Source: Loktanella sp. D2R18
GTDB lineage: Bacteria > Pseudomonadota > Alphaproteobacteria > Rhodobacterales > Rhodobacteraceae
Direction: 5' to 3'
Length of the DNA: 64,000 nt
NCBI RefSeq assembly: GCF_003318235.1
Contig: NZ_QOCG01000006.1
Span: 124,001 to 188,000 of the forward strand
Positions 9,373 to 18,550 of this stretch are shown here, piece after piece (the stretch's first letter is position 1; the number at the start of each line of letters is the position of its first letter). The notes beneath the pieces were generated by a model. That model was not told the DNA's origin. It worked only from the letters and a program-made list of their open reading frames with translations, and made no database searches. Made by a program: the position numbers and the translations under genes.

Positions 9373-10950
9373 ATGCGTCTATTTTTCGTATTGGGTTTAT
9401 TTCTGTTCCAGCCCATGTCCACTTGGGGCGCTGTCACACCTGAAGCCCTACGCGAAATGGCGTATGCTGGTGATATCGACGGTGCCGAAGCCGCGCTTGC
9501 GCAGGCACATGCCGAAAGCTTGGATGGGACTATCTCATATGATGACTTACGTCGGCTTGTGACAACTCTCATTGTGACGCACCCTGACGTGATCGATTTT
9601 GTCGAAGCGTGGTTGGTGAAATATCCGGATTCACCTTACGCACAGACTTTACGTGTCTTTCAGATGCAAGATACAGCGTGGAGAGTGCGAGGACATAATT
9701 TCGTGTCAGGTACGCACCCTGATGCCCTTAATGCGTTTCGTGATTTGCAATATCGCGGAATGAGCCTTGCGCTTGAAGCCTACGCAACCGCACCTGATTA
9801 TGTGCCAGCCTCGGACGCGGTGTTTAGCCATCAAACGACAACCAAACGTCTCGACTGGGACGCTTTCAATATTATCGTTGACGATGTCATGACTGTGACC
9901 CCGAACCGGGGATCTCTTAGCCGCGTTTCTCGGCTCACAGAACGGCGATGGGGCGGGATTGGACCGCGTGGTGTTGAGAGCTTATGCGAACAATATGCGG
10001 CACAACTAGTGGATGTAGATCGTTACACAACAGATATTTGTATCGTAAGTTTGATTTACGGGAATAGCCCATCGGATGAGGCGATCGCATTCGCTGAGCG
10101 GCGCTTCGAAAGAATCCCCTTGGGTGATCGTGAACATCCCAACCTGCTGCGCGCGCGGCTGTATCGTGCAGCAGGAACGGGCCGATCCGACGATGAAGAA
10201 CTGGTCATGTCTTATCTGGCATGGGTGCCATTGACCGATCGTCAATTTGCGACCCATCTGGCCTATCGATTACAACCCGGCGATCATGTACAAGAGCAGT
10301 TGCTTGCGCTTGACGCACGATGGCAGGCTGAGGCGCTCGATGGCATTGCACATGATCCCTACAGTCTTGATTTTATAGATGTCTTGTTGCGAAGTTACCG
10401 CCTGCCGATCTCGCATACTGTCTACTTTGAAGATGCGCAGCTTGCGCTTTTGACAAAGCGTCGGGCCGCAGCGACATTGTATGACGCCAGTGCGTGGGCT
10501 GCGGCCGCGGATCATCTGGATGAGGGGCTTGCGTATGAAAACCCTGGACTCGCTGACCCGTATTTTGTCAACGCCATCGTCTATGGTGACCATAGTGTCT
10601 ATCATTTGGGCCGTATGATCTGGTTTAAGACTGATGCCTATGCGTTCCACGAACTTGTAATAGCGCATGGCATGGAACCATCTTTAACAGACGAACAGGT
10701 CGTGTCAGAGTTATTATGTCCGACTGCACGTTTGGATCGCCTGTTCCAGGCAGCCTGCACTTCCGAACCCGATGCTGAATTTGCGTGCGCCGAATTGGAG
10801 GTAGTTGCCTCCTCCTATCAATCTGTCATGACACATATACGTACAACGGGCCTGTGCCACCACGAACGTAATGCGCCTATTGAGGAACTCTTGTTCGAAC
10901 CGATGCGGCCAGATATGGCGGACCTTCATGTGGGGATAGCAAATAGGTAG
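9373..10950 (+). CDS. Secreted DUF4034-like protein
   Basis: A 525-residue protein with a clear signal peptide (cleavage near residue 20). The N-terminal ~150 residues resemble DUF4034: small helical repeats, an F-x-AWL-x-KYPDS motif and a W-R-x-RG-x-x-F motif. The remainder is helical and cysteine-containing (four Cys near the C-terminus at [10 protein letters not shown] and FACAELE) without a recognised fold. It is probably periplasmic. No operon partner: lepA starts 85 bp downstream on the same strand. The domain assignment rests on pattern memory, not a search. Confidence 0.6.
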   Translation: MRLFFVLGLFLFQPMSTWGAVTPEALREMAYAGDIDGAEAALAQAHAESLDGTISYDDLRRLVTTLIVTHPDVIDFVEAWLVKYPDSPYAQTLRVFQMQDTAWRVRGHNFVSGTHPDALNAFRDLQYRGMSLALEAYATAPDYVPASDAVFSHQTTTKRLDWDAFNIIVDDVMTVTPNRGSLSRVSRLTERRWGGIGPRGVESLCEQYAAQLVDVDRYTTDICIVSLIYGNSPSDEAIAFAERRFERIPLGDREHPNLLRARLYRAAGTGRSDDEELVMSYLAWVPLTDRQFATHLAYRLQPGDHVQEQLLALDARWQAEALDGIAHDPYSLDFIDVLLRSYRLPISHTVYFEDAQLALLTKRRAAATLYDASAWAAAADHLDEGLAYENPGLADPYFVNAIVYGDHSVYHLGRMIWFKTDAYAFHELVIAHGMEPSLTDEQVVSELLCPTARLDRLFQAACTSEPDAEFACAELEVVASSYQSVMTHIRTTGLCHHERNAPIEELLFEPMRPDMADLHVGIANR

Positions 10951-11035
10951 GGCAGGCGTTACACCGCAATCCCCTTGCAAAACCCGTGTTCTTTGGCCAT
11001 TGACAGGTTCAAACTTTGCACAGGGCTTTCCCTTC

Positions 11036-12835
11036 ATGACTGATCTCGATCACATCCGTAACTTTTCAATCGTTGCGCATATTGACCACGGTAAATCCAC
11101 GCTTGCGGATCGGCTGATCCAAGAGACAAATACCGTGGCTGAGCGCGATATGAAGGCGCAGATGCTCGACAGTATGGATATTGAGCGCGAGCGTGGAATT
11201 ACCATTAAGGCCAACACGGTGCGCATCGATTACACCGCGCAAAACGGTGAATCTTATGTGCTGAACCTGATCGACACCCCCGGCCACGTCGATTTCGCCT
11301 ATGAGGTATCGCGGTCTATGCGCGCGGTTGAAGGATCGCTTTTGGTCGTGGACAGTACCCAAGGGGTCGAGGCGCAGACGCTGGCCAATGTGTATCACGC
11401 GATTGATGCGGACCACGAAATCGTGCCGGTGCTGAACAAGATCGACCTGCCCGCATCAGAATGCGATCAGGTTGCAGCGCAGATCGAAGACGTCATTGGG
11501 ATCGACGCGTCCGAGGCGATCCGCGTGTCGGCCAAAACCGGCGAGGGCATTGTTGAGACGCTTGAATCTATCGTCCACAAGCTGCCCGCGCCGACAGGCG
11601 ACCGCGATGCCCCGCTCAAGGCGATGCTGGTCGACAGTTGGTACGACAGTTATTTGGGCGTGATCGTGCTGGTGCGGATCATCGATGGCACCATGAAAAA
11701 AGGCGACCGGGTCAAATTTTTGTCAAACGGCACCGTGCATGGGATCGATAAAATCGGCGTGTTTCGCCCGCAAATGCAAGATGTGGCTGATCTGGGTCCG
11801 GGCGAGATCGGGTTTATCACCGCGTCCATCAAGCAGGTGCGCGACACCCGCGTTGGTGACACGATCACCTCGGAAAAGAAGGGCACCGAAGATGCGCTGC
11901 CAGGCTTTAAACCCGCGCAACCGGTTGTGTTCTGCGGGCTGTTCCCTGTGGATAGCGCCGAATTCGAAGACCTGCGCGATGCGATTGAAAAGCTGGCGCT
12001 GAATGACGCGTCGTTTAGTTTTGAGATGGAAACATCGGCCGCGCTGGGCTTTGGCTTTCGGTGCGGGTTCTTGGGGCTGTTGCACCTTGAGGTGATCCGC
12101 GACCGGATTGAACGCGAATATAATATTGAGCTGATCACAACTGCACCGTCGGTTGTCTATCACGTCTATATGCGCGACGGCGAAATGATCGACCTGCACA
12201 ACCCCGCCGATATGCCCGACCTGACCCATGTGGACCATGTTGAGGAACCGCGGATCAAAGCGACGATCCTTGTGCCGGATGATTATCTGGGTGACGTGCT
12301 GAAACTCTGCCAAGACCGCCGCGGCGTGCAGTTGGACCTGACCTATGCGGGCTCCCGCGCGATGGTGGTCTATGATCTGCCGCTGAACGAGGTCGTGTTT
12401 GATTTCTACGACCGTCTGAAATCGGTGACCAAGGGCTACGCGTCGTTCGATTACCAAATGACCGGCTATCAGCAGGATAATCTGGTGAAAATGTCCGTGC
12501 TGGTAAATGATGAACCCGTTGATGCGCTGTCGATGATGGTGCACCGCGACCGCGCGGAACAGCGGGGCCGGGCGATGGTTGAAAAGCTCAAAGACCTGAT
12601 CCCGCGCCACATGTTCAAAATCCCGATCCAAGCGGCCATCGGCGGCAAAGTCATCGCCCGCGAAACCCTATCTGCCCTGCGCAAAGACGTGACCGCCAAA
12701 TGCTACGGCGGCGACGCATCACGTAAACGCAAACTGCTGGATAAGCAGAAGGCGGGTAAGAAAAAGATGCGGCAGTTTGGGAAAGTGGATATTCCGCAAG
12801 AGGCGTTTATTTCCGCGCTTAAAATGGACAGCTAA
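11036..12835 (+). CDS. lepA: Elongation factor 4 (LepA)
   Basis: A 599-residue translational GTPase, full length for the family. It acts on stalled or mistranslocated ribosomes. The G1 motif AHIDHGKST is near residues 11-19, G3 is DTPGHVDF and G4 is NKID. Domain II, the EF-G-like domains and the LepA-specific C-terminal domain ([21 protein letters not shown]) follow. The start [10 protein letters not shown] is the family start; the frame is open 12 codons earlier. Confidence 0.97.
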   Translation: MTDLDHIRNFSIVAHIDHGKSTLADRLIQETNTVAERDMKAQMLDSMDIERERGITIKANTVRIDYTAQNGESYVLNLIDTPGHVDFAYEVSRSMRAVEGSLLVVDSTQGVEAQTLANVYHAIDADHEIVPVLNKIDLPASECDQVAAQIEDVIGIDASEAIRVSAKTGEGIVETLESIVHKLPAPTGDRDAPLKAMLVDSWYDSYLGVIVLVRIIDGTMKKGDRVKFLSNGTVHGIDKIGVFRPQMQDVADLGPGEIGFITASIKQVRDTRVGDTITSEKKGTEDALPGFKPAQPVVFCGLFPVDSAEFEDLRDAIEKLALNDASFSFEMETSAALGFGFRCGFLGLLHLEVIRDRIEREYNIELITTAPSVVYHVYMRDGEMIDLHNPADMPDLTHVDHVEEPRIKATILVPDDYLGDVLKLCQDRRGVQLDLTYAGSRAMVVYDLPLNEVVFDFYDRLKSVTKGYASFDYQMTGYQQDNLVKMSVLVNDEPVDALSMMVHRDRAEQRGRAMVEKLKDLIPRHMFKIPIQAAIGGKVIARETLSALRKDVTAKCYGGDASRKRKLLDKQKAGKKKMRQFGKVDIPQEAFISALKMDS

Positions 12836-12904
12836 AAGCTGGCCATTTTGGCGCGCGTGCGGGAAAGCGATTGGCGTAGCCAATGGCGGCCGCACTCGGT
12901 TGTG

Positions 12905-13576
12905 ATGGAGCGTATCGTGAACAGCAAACGAAAACAGGAAAAGCCAACAATCGCTGATATTCAGCAAAGGTTAGAGCGAGAGTTTGACCGTCTTATCAGT
13001 GATTTAGCGTTCTGTGGGGAATTTTTGTCACGGGATTATCTACGTCTTCCTAAAGCGAATGAATATGACAAAGCTATCGTATCAGCGAACCAAATTTATC
13101 ATTCTTGTGAAGAGTGCGCGGTTATAACCACCGCGCGGCTCTGGGATGAACGTGGCGACGAAATGTCACTTTGCAAGGTAAAGAGAGAGCATGCCTCAAT
13201 ACTGGGCGAACAGTCAAAGCTGACGAGTTCTTTCGTTGAGAGATGGTATAAAAATTATGATGATCTTTTTTTATCTGATATTAAAAACAGCTTACTTGTC
13301 TACCGAGATGAAGAACTTGGACACAATCTAATAGATTCAGGCAAGCGCCGTAAGTCCGAAAAATTGCGCGACTTAGGCACCCAAGGCGAGCGAAGTTTTA
13401 ATGCCAAAAATGGTCAAATTTTAGACTACTGTGAAAAGTCTGCGCGTTTGCTATTTATGACCGTCGCTACATTTGAGAAGGCTCGGTGGCCTATAGAAGA
13501 ATGGGAGGCTCAGTTTGCGAAGGTTATGTCTGAAAATCGAGAGTTTCACGGGTGTTTGCTAGAAAAGCTTAAATGA
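12905..13576 (+). CDS. HEPN-like orphan protein (AbiU2-like, tentative)
   Basis: A 223-residue soluble, largely helical protein of unknown function. An R-x5-H motif (R134 to H140, in YRDEELGHN) sits in a helix after a long charged region. That arrangement recalls HEPN-fold RNases and the AbiU2 group of abortive-infection proteins. The coding sequence is visibly richer in A/T than lepA, suggesting later acquisition. The start at 12905 is a guess; a GTG 12 bp downstream is possible. There is no adjacent toxin or antitoxin partner. The gene is real; the HEPN reading is inference. Confidence 0.55.
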   Translation: MERIVNSKRKQEKPTIADIQQRLEREFDRLISDLAFCGEFLSRDYLRLPKANEYDKAIVSANQIYHSCEECAVITTARLWDERGDEMSLCKVKREHASILGEQSKLTSSFVERWYKNYDDLFLSDIKNSLLVYRDEELGHNLIDSGKRRKSEKLRDLGTQGERSFNAKNGQILDYCEKSARLLFMTVATFEKARWPIEEWEAQFAKVMSENREFHGCLLEKLK

Positions 13577-13648
13577 GTCTCGGACTGTTCCTTCATCAGT
13601 TAGGAAGACCGTCATGCCAAATCTCTGATTTGGCAGCGCCCGAACCGC

Positions 13649-13693
13649 CCCCACGGGGCGGGCGCTTCGCTTCCTGCCCCACGGGGCGGGCGC
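13649..13693 (+). repeat. 17-bp GC-rich direct repeat
   Basis: CCCCACGGGGCGGGCGC occurs at 13649-13665 and again at 13677-13693, separated by 11 bp. Each copy contains the self-complementary core CCCCACGGGG. It lies in the gene-free interval between the HEPN-like gene and the small membrane protein. Confidence 0.6.
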
Positions 13694-13785
13694 GGAGTTC
13701 TGGATTGACCTCTTGACCCAAATCAAAGCCCCTGCACCCTGTCGCTGCTAGTCTCCACCCAGAAACAACCCTTTCGGAGATCATT

Positions 13786-13974
13786 ATGCTGCGTCTTGCG
13801 TCCACGCTTTATTCCATCATCGGCACCAGCCTTGCGGGTAGTTTGATTATTGCGGCGCTGGTCTTGGGCTATGATACGGCGATGCCGATTATTGTTGCGG
13901 CGGTTGTGGGGGCGGTGCTTGGCCTGCCTGTCAGCTATTTCGTCGCCCGTGCGATTACCCAAAATATCAAATAA
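13786..13974 (+). CDS. Small two-helix membrane protein ('CTP synthetase' mislabel)
   Basis: A 62-residue protein made of two transmembrane helices (roughly 9-27 and 32-55) with a short charged tail. It matches a short family widespread in Rhodobacteraceae that databases often call 'CTP synthetase' although it shares nothing with PyrG. A Shine-Dalgarno-like CGGAG lies just upstream of the ATG. Function is unknown. It is followed immediately by a hairpin terminator shared with the opposing entericidin-like gene. Confidence 0.78.
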   Translation: MLRLASTLYSIIGTSLAGSLIIAALVLGYDTAMPIIVAAVVGAVLGLPVSYFVARAITQNIK

Positions 13975-13977
13975 AAA

Positions 13978-13997
13978 GGCCCCACATAAGTGGAGCC
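13978..13997. terminator. Bidirectional hairpin terminator
   Basis: GGCCCCAC, ATAA, GTGGAGCC: an 8-bp stem with one G-T wobble. A-rich sequence precedes it on the plus strand, giving U5 on the minus transcript. It separates two convergent small genes. Confidence 0.75.
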
Positions 13998-14021
13998 CCT
14001 TTGTGCCATGCGTGGCGGTGT

Positions 14022-14162
14022 TTACATATCGTTTTGCACGTCTTGGCTTTCTTCCGTCAGCGCGTCGCCCGCATTGGAAATGTCTTGGCCTGCGCCCTGT
14101 ACGGTTTCACAAGCTGACAATGTGAACACCGCGATGGCGAGAGGAATAAGAATCTTATGCAT
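14022..14162 (-). CDS. Entericidin A/B-like lipoprotein
   Basis: A 46-residue lipoprotein: signal peptide with lipobox LSAC (Cys18), then ETVQGAGQDISNAGDAL. The G-x-D-I-x-x-A-G pattern is typical of the entericidin/EcnAB family. In enterobacteria these are small membrane-active toxin/antidote lipoproteins. In alphaproteobacteria their role is unproven. A second member is at 14925-15041, with the PhnA-like gene between them on the other strand. Confidence 0.85.
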   Translation of the reverse strand: MHKILIPLAIAVFTLSACETVQGAGQDISNAGDALTEESQDVQNDM

Positions 14163-14282
14163 GTGAATGTCCTTTGCGGTTTTATCTGTGTCTGGTGAAT
14201 GAACGTGTCGCACCGCAATTGGTTCCCGTGATTTTGACATTTCCGCTTCACAGGGTGAAATCGGGGGCGTAAGAGGTTGGGT

Positions 14283-14792
14283 ATGATATGCCCCCTTTGC
14301 CAAACCCAAGGTGTTACCTTGCAGTCTTTCCCCGTCACCGGCGGCCCTGACGACGGCGTGACCGTTGATATTTGCGACGCCTGCATCGCGCAGTTGGACG
14401 CGCCCGAGGAAGCCCATTTTCGCGGGCTGGCTAGCAGCATGTGGTCCGAAGACCCCGCGATTGCCGTGCTTGCCGCGCGCACGCTGGTAAAGATCGGGAC
14501 GCCATGGGCGCTTGATCTGGCGGATCAACAATATTTGGACGATGAAACGCGGGCGTGGGCCGATAATGTCGCTGCTGTCAGCGCCCATAAGGACGCGCAT
14601 GGTGCGACCTTGAACGCGGGCGATACGGTTGTTTTGATCAAAGACCTGCCTGTGAAAGGCGCTGGGTTCACCGCCAAACGCGGCACGGCTGTGCGCGGGA
14701 TTTCATTGGTTGCCGAAAATCCGGCGCACATCGAAGGCCGCGTTGAAGGCCAACGCATTGTGATCCTGACGGAATTTGTGAAAAAGAAATAG
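14283..14792 (+). CDS. PhnA-domain protein (YjdM-like)
   Basis: A 169-residue cytoplasmic protein. An N-terminal zinc-ribbon-like half has two CxxC pairs (CPLCQ at residues 3-6 and CDACI). The C-terminal PhnA domain contains VLIKDLPVKGAGFTAKRGT and IEGRVEGQRIVILTEFVKK. The family was named from phosphonate loci, but the catalytic activity once ascribed to PhnA belongs to a different protein, so function here is unassigned. The ATG at 14283 has an AAGAGG ribosome site. A TTG two codons earlier is less likely. Confidence 0.88.
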   Translation: MICPLCQTQGVTLQSFPVTGGPDDGVTVDICDACIAQLDAPEEAHFRGLASSMWSEDPAIAVLAARTLVKIGTPWALDLADQQYLDDETRAWADNVAAVSAHKDAHGATLNAGDTVVLIKDLPVKGAGFTAKRGTAVRGISLVAENPAHIEGRVEGQRIVILTEFVKKK

Positions 14793-14847
14793 CGACGGAA
14801 ACGCCACGCCCGCGCGTATCAGACCCATCAACCGATGGAGCTGCGCG

Positions 14848-14928
14848 ATGTATTATCTACCACATGTTTTTATCGCCGTGATGGGCGGGCTGAGCGTCGC
14901 GACGTTTTTGACGTCTGGCGTTGTTTAA
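14848..14928 (+). CDS. Possible 26-residue membrane peptide
   Basis: A short frame MYYLPHVFIAVMGGLSVATF... ending TSGVV. It is almost entirely one hydrophobic helix and is preceded by GGAG six bases before the ATG. It ends overlapping the 3' end of the opposing entericidin-like gene by four bases. Only ribosome site and hydrophobicity support it. Confidence 0.3.
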   Translation: MYYLPHVFIAVMGGLSVATFLTSGVV

Positions 14929-15041
14929 AGCGCGTTATCGACGGCTTGGCCCGCGCTGGTGATGTCACGGCCAACGCCTTTGACGGTTTCGCAGGCTGAT
15001 AGGCCCAGAACGGACAGGACAAGGAATGCGCGGATGATCAT
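14925..15041 (-). CDS. Second entericidin-like lipoprotein
   Basis: A 38-residue lipoprotein found by direct translation: MIIRAFLVLSVLGLSAC, then ETVKGVGRDITSAGQAVDNAL. The lipobox is LSAC with Cys17. It shares the ETV-x-G-x-G-x-DI-x-x-AG core with the gene at 14022-14162, so the two are paralogues in the same orientation. An AGGTCC ribosome site lies upstream of the ATG. Confidence 0.8.
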   Translation of the reverse strand: MIIRAFLVLSVLGLSACETVKGVGRDITSAGQAVDNAL

Positions 15042-15096
15042 GGTGGACCTCAGTATTTTGGTTTCGCGAAAACCCTAGCCGCTGGGCAGGGCGTTA

Positions 15097-15849
15097 TCAA
15101 GATGGGTCTGGCATGTTCAGGAATGCGGTGACTGCGGCGGCGAATTCTCGCGGCTTTTGCGCGTGGAGCCAATGCCCCGCCTCCGGAATTTTTGCAAATT
15201 TGGCCTGCGGGAACAGGGATTTGATCGCGGGGCGGTGCTCGGGCAACACATAGTCTGATTCAGCGCCTGTTAAAAACAATGACGGGCCTGCGAAAGCCCC
15301 CCTGAGCTTCGGAAAACCAACGATCTGCGCCATGTCGGCTTCGAGCACGTCAAGGTTCAGCCGCCAGCGCTTTTCTTTCAGATCAAGGCTTTGCAGTAGA
15401 AAATCCGCAACGCCGGGCTCTAATTCGCCAAGTAATTCTTTGGCCTCGCTGCGCGATCCAACGGTGGCAGGATCCACATGGCGCATCGCGTTGAGCGGCC
15501 CCATCTGCGTGTGCTGATAGGCGACTGGGGCGATGTCGGCCACGATCAACCGTCGCAGTTTGGCAGGGTGGGTCAGGGCTAGCACCATCGCGGCCTTACC
15601 GCCCATGGAATGCCCAAGCACGTCCATAGGCTGGTCGATCACCTCGGCCAAATCATCCGCCATATCCGCGTATGATTGGCTATCAAACCACGGGCTGCTG
15701 CCGTGGTTGCGCATATCGACGGCAATCACCGGGCGTTCAGCCGATAGCCGTTTGGCGATGACCCCCCAGTTCCGTGCGGATCCGTACAGACCATGTGCGA
15801 TTAAAAGGGGTGTGCCTGCAGGCCCGTCGTAGTGTACCGTGTTCAACAT
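15097..15849 (-). CDS. Alpha/beta-fold hydrolase (YbfF-like esterase)
   Basis: A 250-residue alpha/beta hydrolase. The nucleophile elbow GHSMGG places Ser81. The oxyanion-side HGLYGSARNW is at residues 19-28. The catalytic His is in EAGHWLHAQ near residue 224, and an acidic residue in TGAESDYV is the likely third member. It resembles the E. coli YbfF esterase family; the physiological ester is unknown. It is divergent from the 15928 gene. Confidence 0.88.
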   Translation of the reverse strand: MLNTVHYDGPAGTPLLIAHGLYGSARNWGVIAKRLSAERPVIAVDMRNHGSSPWFDSQSYADMADDLAEVIDQPMDVLGHSMGGKAAMVLALTHPAKLRRLIVADIAPVAYQHTQMGPLNAMRHVDPATVGSRSEAKELLGELEPGVADFLLQSLDLKEKRWRLNLDVLEADMAQIVGFPKLRGAFAGPSLFLTGAESDYVLPEHRPAIKSLFPQAKFAKIPEAGHWLHAQKPREFAAAVTAFLNMPDPS

Positions 15850-15927
15850 GCATCTGTTTTAACCCTTTGTCGCGCCAAAGCGCCAGAGGGATTGAGCGAT
15901 GATTGGTTTGCGATTACCGGGTGGTTT

Positions 15928-16308
15928 ATGGGCCAAATGATTGAACAAAATATTGCTGACATCCGCGCGCTGCTTGAATCCAAGCTGCGCGTGCGCGGTG
16001 GGTCCTTGGCCGTGCAGATACGCAAGGCCCGGCGGCTATTACCGCGCGCTGTGCGCCGTGACCTGAACTATCTTGTTGAGACCGCAGAGCTGAGCCGAAA
16101 CCCCAAGCTGGTACGCATGGTTGATACGGCCCGTGTCGCGCGTGCGCATCGCAATGCGGTTGCGTTCCTTGACGGCGTTGATCTACGCGAACAGCGCATA
16201 ACCGGGTTGATCAATGTGATTGCGGCGATTGCGCTGGCTATTCTGGTGACGGTGGCACTGGTGATTTACGTGCTGGTGCAACGGGGTTACGTTGGACCGG
16301 GTCTTTGA
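15928..16308 (+). CDS. Conserved protein with C-terminal membrane anchor
   Basis: A 126-residue protein. A basic helical N-terminal region (LRVRGGSLAVQIRKARRLLP) is followed by one transmembrane helix near the C-terminus (about residues 90-115). It lacks a recognised domain. I chose MGQMIEQ at 15928, since upstream codons overlap the divergent hydrolase promoter; the next Met at 15937 is equally possible. Its last 71 bp overlap the 3' end of the DUF817 gene on the other strand. Confidence 0.6.
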   Translation: MGQMIEQNIADIRALLESKLRVRGGSLAVQIRKARRLLPRAVRRDLNYLVETAELSRNPKLVRMVDTARVARAHRNAVAFLDGVDLREQRITGLINVIAAIALAILVTVALVIYVLVQRGYVGPGL

Positions 16309-17107
16309 CCACCAACGTGACTGTGGCGAAGGCCACATAAAGCAGTAGGTACCACGATCCGATTTTCGCAAAGCTGACCAGTTCCAGCGGGTTTTGCCCA
16401 GAGTAGATCCATGTGCCTGTAAGCGTGCCGATGTTTTCGGCGATCCATAAAAACAGGCTGCTTAGAAACGCGGCGACGGGCAGTGGCATCCAGTACCAGT
16501 TAGCCCCAATGCGGAACCAAATGCGGGTGCGGATGTAGAACACCACCGTGGCCGCGAATAGGATCACCCGTAAATCCCAGATATAGTGATGGCTGAAAAA
16601 GTTGATGTAGACAGCAATTGCCAACCCAAAGTGCAGGACCATCGGCGGGAACGGCGCGAATTGCATGTCAAACAACCGAATGACCCGCGCCATGTAGCTG
16701 CCGACGGCGGCATACATGAAGCCCGAAAACAGCGGCACACCGTAGATTTTGAACAGCGCAATTTCCGGGTAGCCCCAAGACCCTGCACTGACCTTGAACC
16801 ACTCCATCGCGGTGCCTGTGATGTGGAACAAAAGGATTACGCGCGCCTCTGCCCATGTCTCTAGCTTAAAGCGTAAGAATAAGACTTGCAGGCCAAGTGC
16901 GATTAAGAACAGCGCGTCATAGCGGGCGAGGGGCCAGTGATCCTGCCAGATAATCCTCGTCCCGATGATCGCCGCCAAAAGGCACGCGCCAAACAAACAG
17001 GCCCATGCTTGTTTGAGAACAAACATAACAAATTCCGCCACCCCAGCGGGAAGACGGCGGCGCATAGCATCGCCCAGACGGCGTTCAGTGAGATGGGTTT
17101 GGGTCAT
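16238..17107 (-). CDS. DUF817 integral membrane protein
   Basis: A 289-residue polytopic protein with about eight hydrophobic helices. Conserved-looking motifs include HITGTAMEWFKVSAGSW, FSGFMYAAVGSYMAR and WIAENIGTLTGTW. It matches DUF817, a widespread inner-membrane family of unknown activity; invariant His, Glu and Trp residues suggest an enzyme or transporter. The C-terminal tail is proline-rich and cytoplasmic. The tail-to-tail overlap with the upstream plus-strand gene is unusual in being 71 bp long. Confidence 0.86.
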   Translation of the reverse strand: MTQTHLTERRLGDAMRRRLPAGVAEFVMFVLKQAWACLFGACLLAAIIGTRIIWQDHWPLARYDALFLIALGLQVLFLRFKLETWAEARVILLFHITGTAMEWFKVSAGSWGYPEIALFKIYGVPLFSGFMYAAVGSYMARVIRLFDMQFAPFPPMVLHFGLAIAVYINFFSHHYIWDLRVILFAATVVFYIRTRIWFRIGANWYWMPLPVAAFLSSLFLWIAENIGTLTGTWIYSGQNPLELVSFAKIGSWYLLLYVAFATVTLVVKDPVQRNPVAPARKSPVPPSPE

Positions 17108-17290
17108 GGGGTTTTTGTAGCAGGCGTAACGGCAATGAAAATGCAGAAAATGTGCAGTTTGTTATGAGAGTTTACCCGTCCACTAAGCGGACAAAGCGTG
17201 CATTTGTGCTTAGGTTTGCTAGGTCCGCCTACGGCCCAAATGGACCATCCACCCAATGGCAGCGGGCTTCAGCTACCAATGTTGCCGCTG

Positions 17291-17857
17291 CTAACCTTCC
17301 CGACCAACCGTCTCAGATCCCAGCCCACGCTCGATATGCTCTGTGCATGGATCGATTATGTCGAGGAGGGGAACCCAGTTAAAAGTTGGACCAGACTTCA
17401 CTTCTTGACCCTTTCCATCAAACCAAGAACTGCTTTCTTCGTCAAAGTTCCATGAAACATCAATTACAACTTGATTTCCCCAGTGGGATGCCCCGGAAAA
17501 ATACCAAGAGATACCCTCTACATGTTCTGAAGCGACGCCTTTGGAGTCCGGAACATCTTCGTCAGTATTCTTTCTCAATGCATGCTTGGTTGCATTGGAT
17601 GCCTGTCGGATAAGGCGGAATTTCCATGCATCATCATGGTGGGATTCCTGCAGCCGATCCTTGAACTTCTCTTCGATTTTGCCACGTTGGGAACTACTGA
17701 GTTTTTGCACATCGTGACATTGGAATGCGCAGTGTGACGCGTAGGAATCCAATGACCAAATGGCGCAAAACCCTTTGTGGAGCGAGTGGGGTTGTTCCCT
17801 AAACTCAGTAAGTACCGGCTCAAGAATTTCCGCCTTGAACGTTAACGCATCAAGCAT
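17291..17857 (-). CDS. Orphan hypothetical protein
   Basis: A 188-residue soluble protein I cannot assign. It is rich in Trp, His and acidic residues. A helical segment reads RLIRQASNATKHALRK (residues 81-96), reminiscent of HEPN-type helices but with R-to-H spacing of seven, so not a clean motif. Base composition is lower in G+C than glyA or nadK nearby. It is the largest gene of an accessory patch (about 17.2-18.5 kb) next to glyA. Confidence 0.5.
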   Translation of the reverse strand: MLDALTFKAEILEPVLTEFREQPHSLHKGFCAIWSLDSYASHCAFQCHDVQKLSSSQRGKIEEKFKDRLQESHHDDAWKFRLIRQASNATKHALRKNTDEDVPDSKGVASEHVEGISWYFSGASHWGNQVVIDVSWNFDEESSSWFDGKGQEVKSGPTFNWVPLLDIIDPCTEHIERGLGSETVGREG

Positions 17858-17989
17858 TGCTGAATTTCCTTTTGAGCACAACAGGGGGGCGGTAAATGGT
17901 GCCTACAATAGTGGAGATTTGCTGAACGTGCGGCATGTGCCAATTTGGGCTCGGAGGAGACATTCAATAAGTTCGGGATCGGCCCGGGA

Positions 17990-18013
17990 TCAGGGGGGCT
18001 GAAGCCCACCTGA
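17990..18013. terminator. Hairpin beyond the relic glyA tail
   Basis: TCAGG-GGGGC ... GCCC-CCTGA stem with one mismatch. It lies directly past the decayed glyA 3' end, in the position that the 18494-18521 hairpin has relative to glyA itself. Confidence 0.5.
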
Positions 18014-18019
18014 ATTTTC

Positions 18020-18085
18020 TTACAGGTTCGGATACATTGGAAGCTTGTTGTAGAGCGCTTCGACTTTGGTTTCAACTTCTGTATA
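18020..18085 (-). pseudogene. Relic duplicate of the glyA 3' end
   Basis: The minus strand encodes VEALYNKLPMYPNL followed by a stop, closely matching the GlyA C-terminus [14 protein letters not shown]. Over the 50 bases starting at the stop codon I count 41 identities with the true glyA end (18551-18600). Similarity fades beyond about 60 bases. It is in the same orientation as glyA, 531 bp downstream of the true stop, and is followed by its own hairpin. It is a relic of duplication or of an insertion at the glyA 3' end. Confidence 0.8.
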
Positions 18086-18205
18086 GATCGGAGTGAGAAA
18101 CAGTGAATATTTGGAACGGAACTTTCGATAATATGCCTCACCGAACAAGGATACTCTAAATGTACGGATGCGATTTCGAACAACTTTTCAGTGCGGTAGG
18201 GCAAA

Positions 18206-18430
18206 GTGAATAAACAAGAAATGCTTGATGCGTTACGAAAAGGCTTACCCGGAAAATGGGGGGCGTTTAGTATCTTTTTGGTCCTGTGGGTAATGTCGAG
18301 TTCAAAGTGGGAACTGACAGCTATTCTTGGCTTGTCAGCAATTTTTATTGTAATATTTGGCAAAGACTTAATCTTGGGTTTCGTAGAAAAAGGCGTGGAT
18401 TATTCGAAAAGTGATAACGATCAAAAATGA
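18206..18430 (+). CDS. Small membrane protein in accessory patch
   Basis: A possible 74-residue protein: basic N-terminus, two hydrophobic helices (about 17-33 and 38-54) and a charged tail. The start is GTG at 18206, or ATG at 18218. It lies between the relic and true glyA 3' ends and is A/T-rich. No homologue recognised. Confidence 0.4.
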   Translation: MNKQEMLDALRKGLPGKWGAFSIFLVLWVMSSSKWELTAILGLSAIFIVIFGKDLILGFVEKGVDYSKSDNDQK

Positions 18431-18493
18431 CATCATGCAATTCCACAATGGAAAGCTGTATTTAATCTTCGAATTAATTGGTTGTTTGGATAG

Positions 18494-18521
18494 ACGAAGG
18501 CGGACCGAAGCCCGCCTTCGT
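18494..18521. terminator. Hairpin terminator downstream of glyA
   Basis: ACGAAGGCGG / CCGCCTTCGT, a perfect 10-bp stem with an 8-base loop. The T-rich flank (TTAATTT) is on the plus-strand side, so it may serve both glyA and the small plus-strand gene. Confidence 0.65.
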
Positions 18522-18550
18522 TAATTTGGCCAAAGCCTATCTAAATGTTT

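Noticed and set aside
11723..12631. 302-codon open frame antisense to lepA
   Set aside because: Composition is rich in His and Arg with no recognisable fold, and it mirrors codon usage of lepA on the other strand.
16564..16788. Short frames inside the DUF817 gene
   Set aside because: Out-of-frame shadows of a strong coding region.
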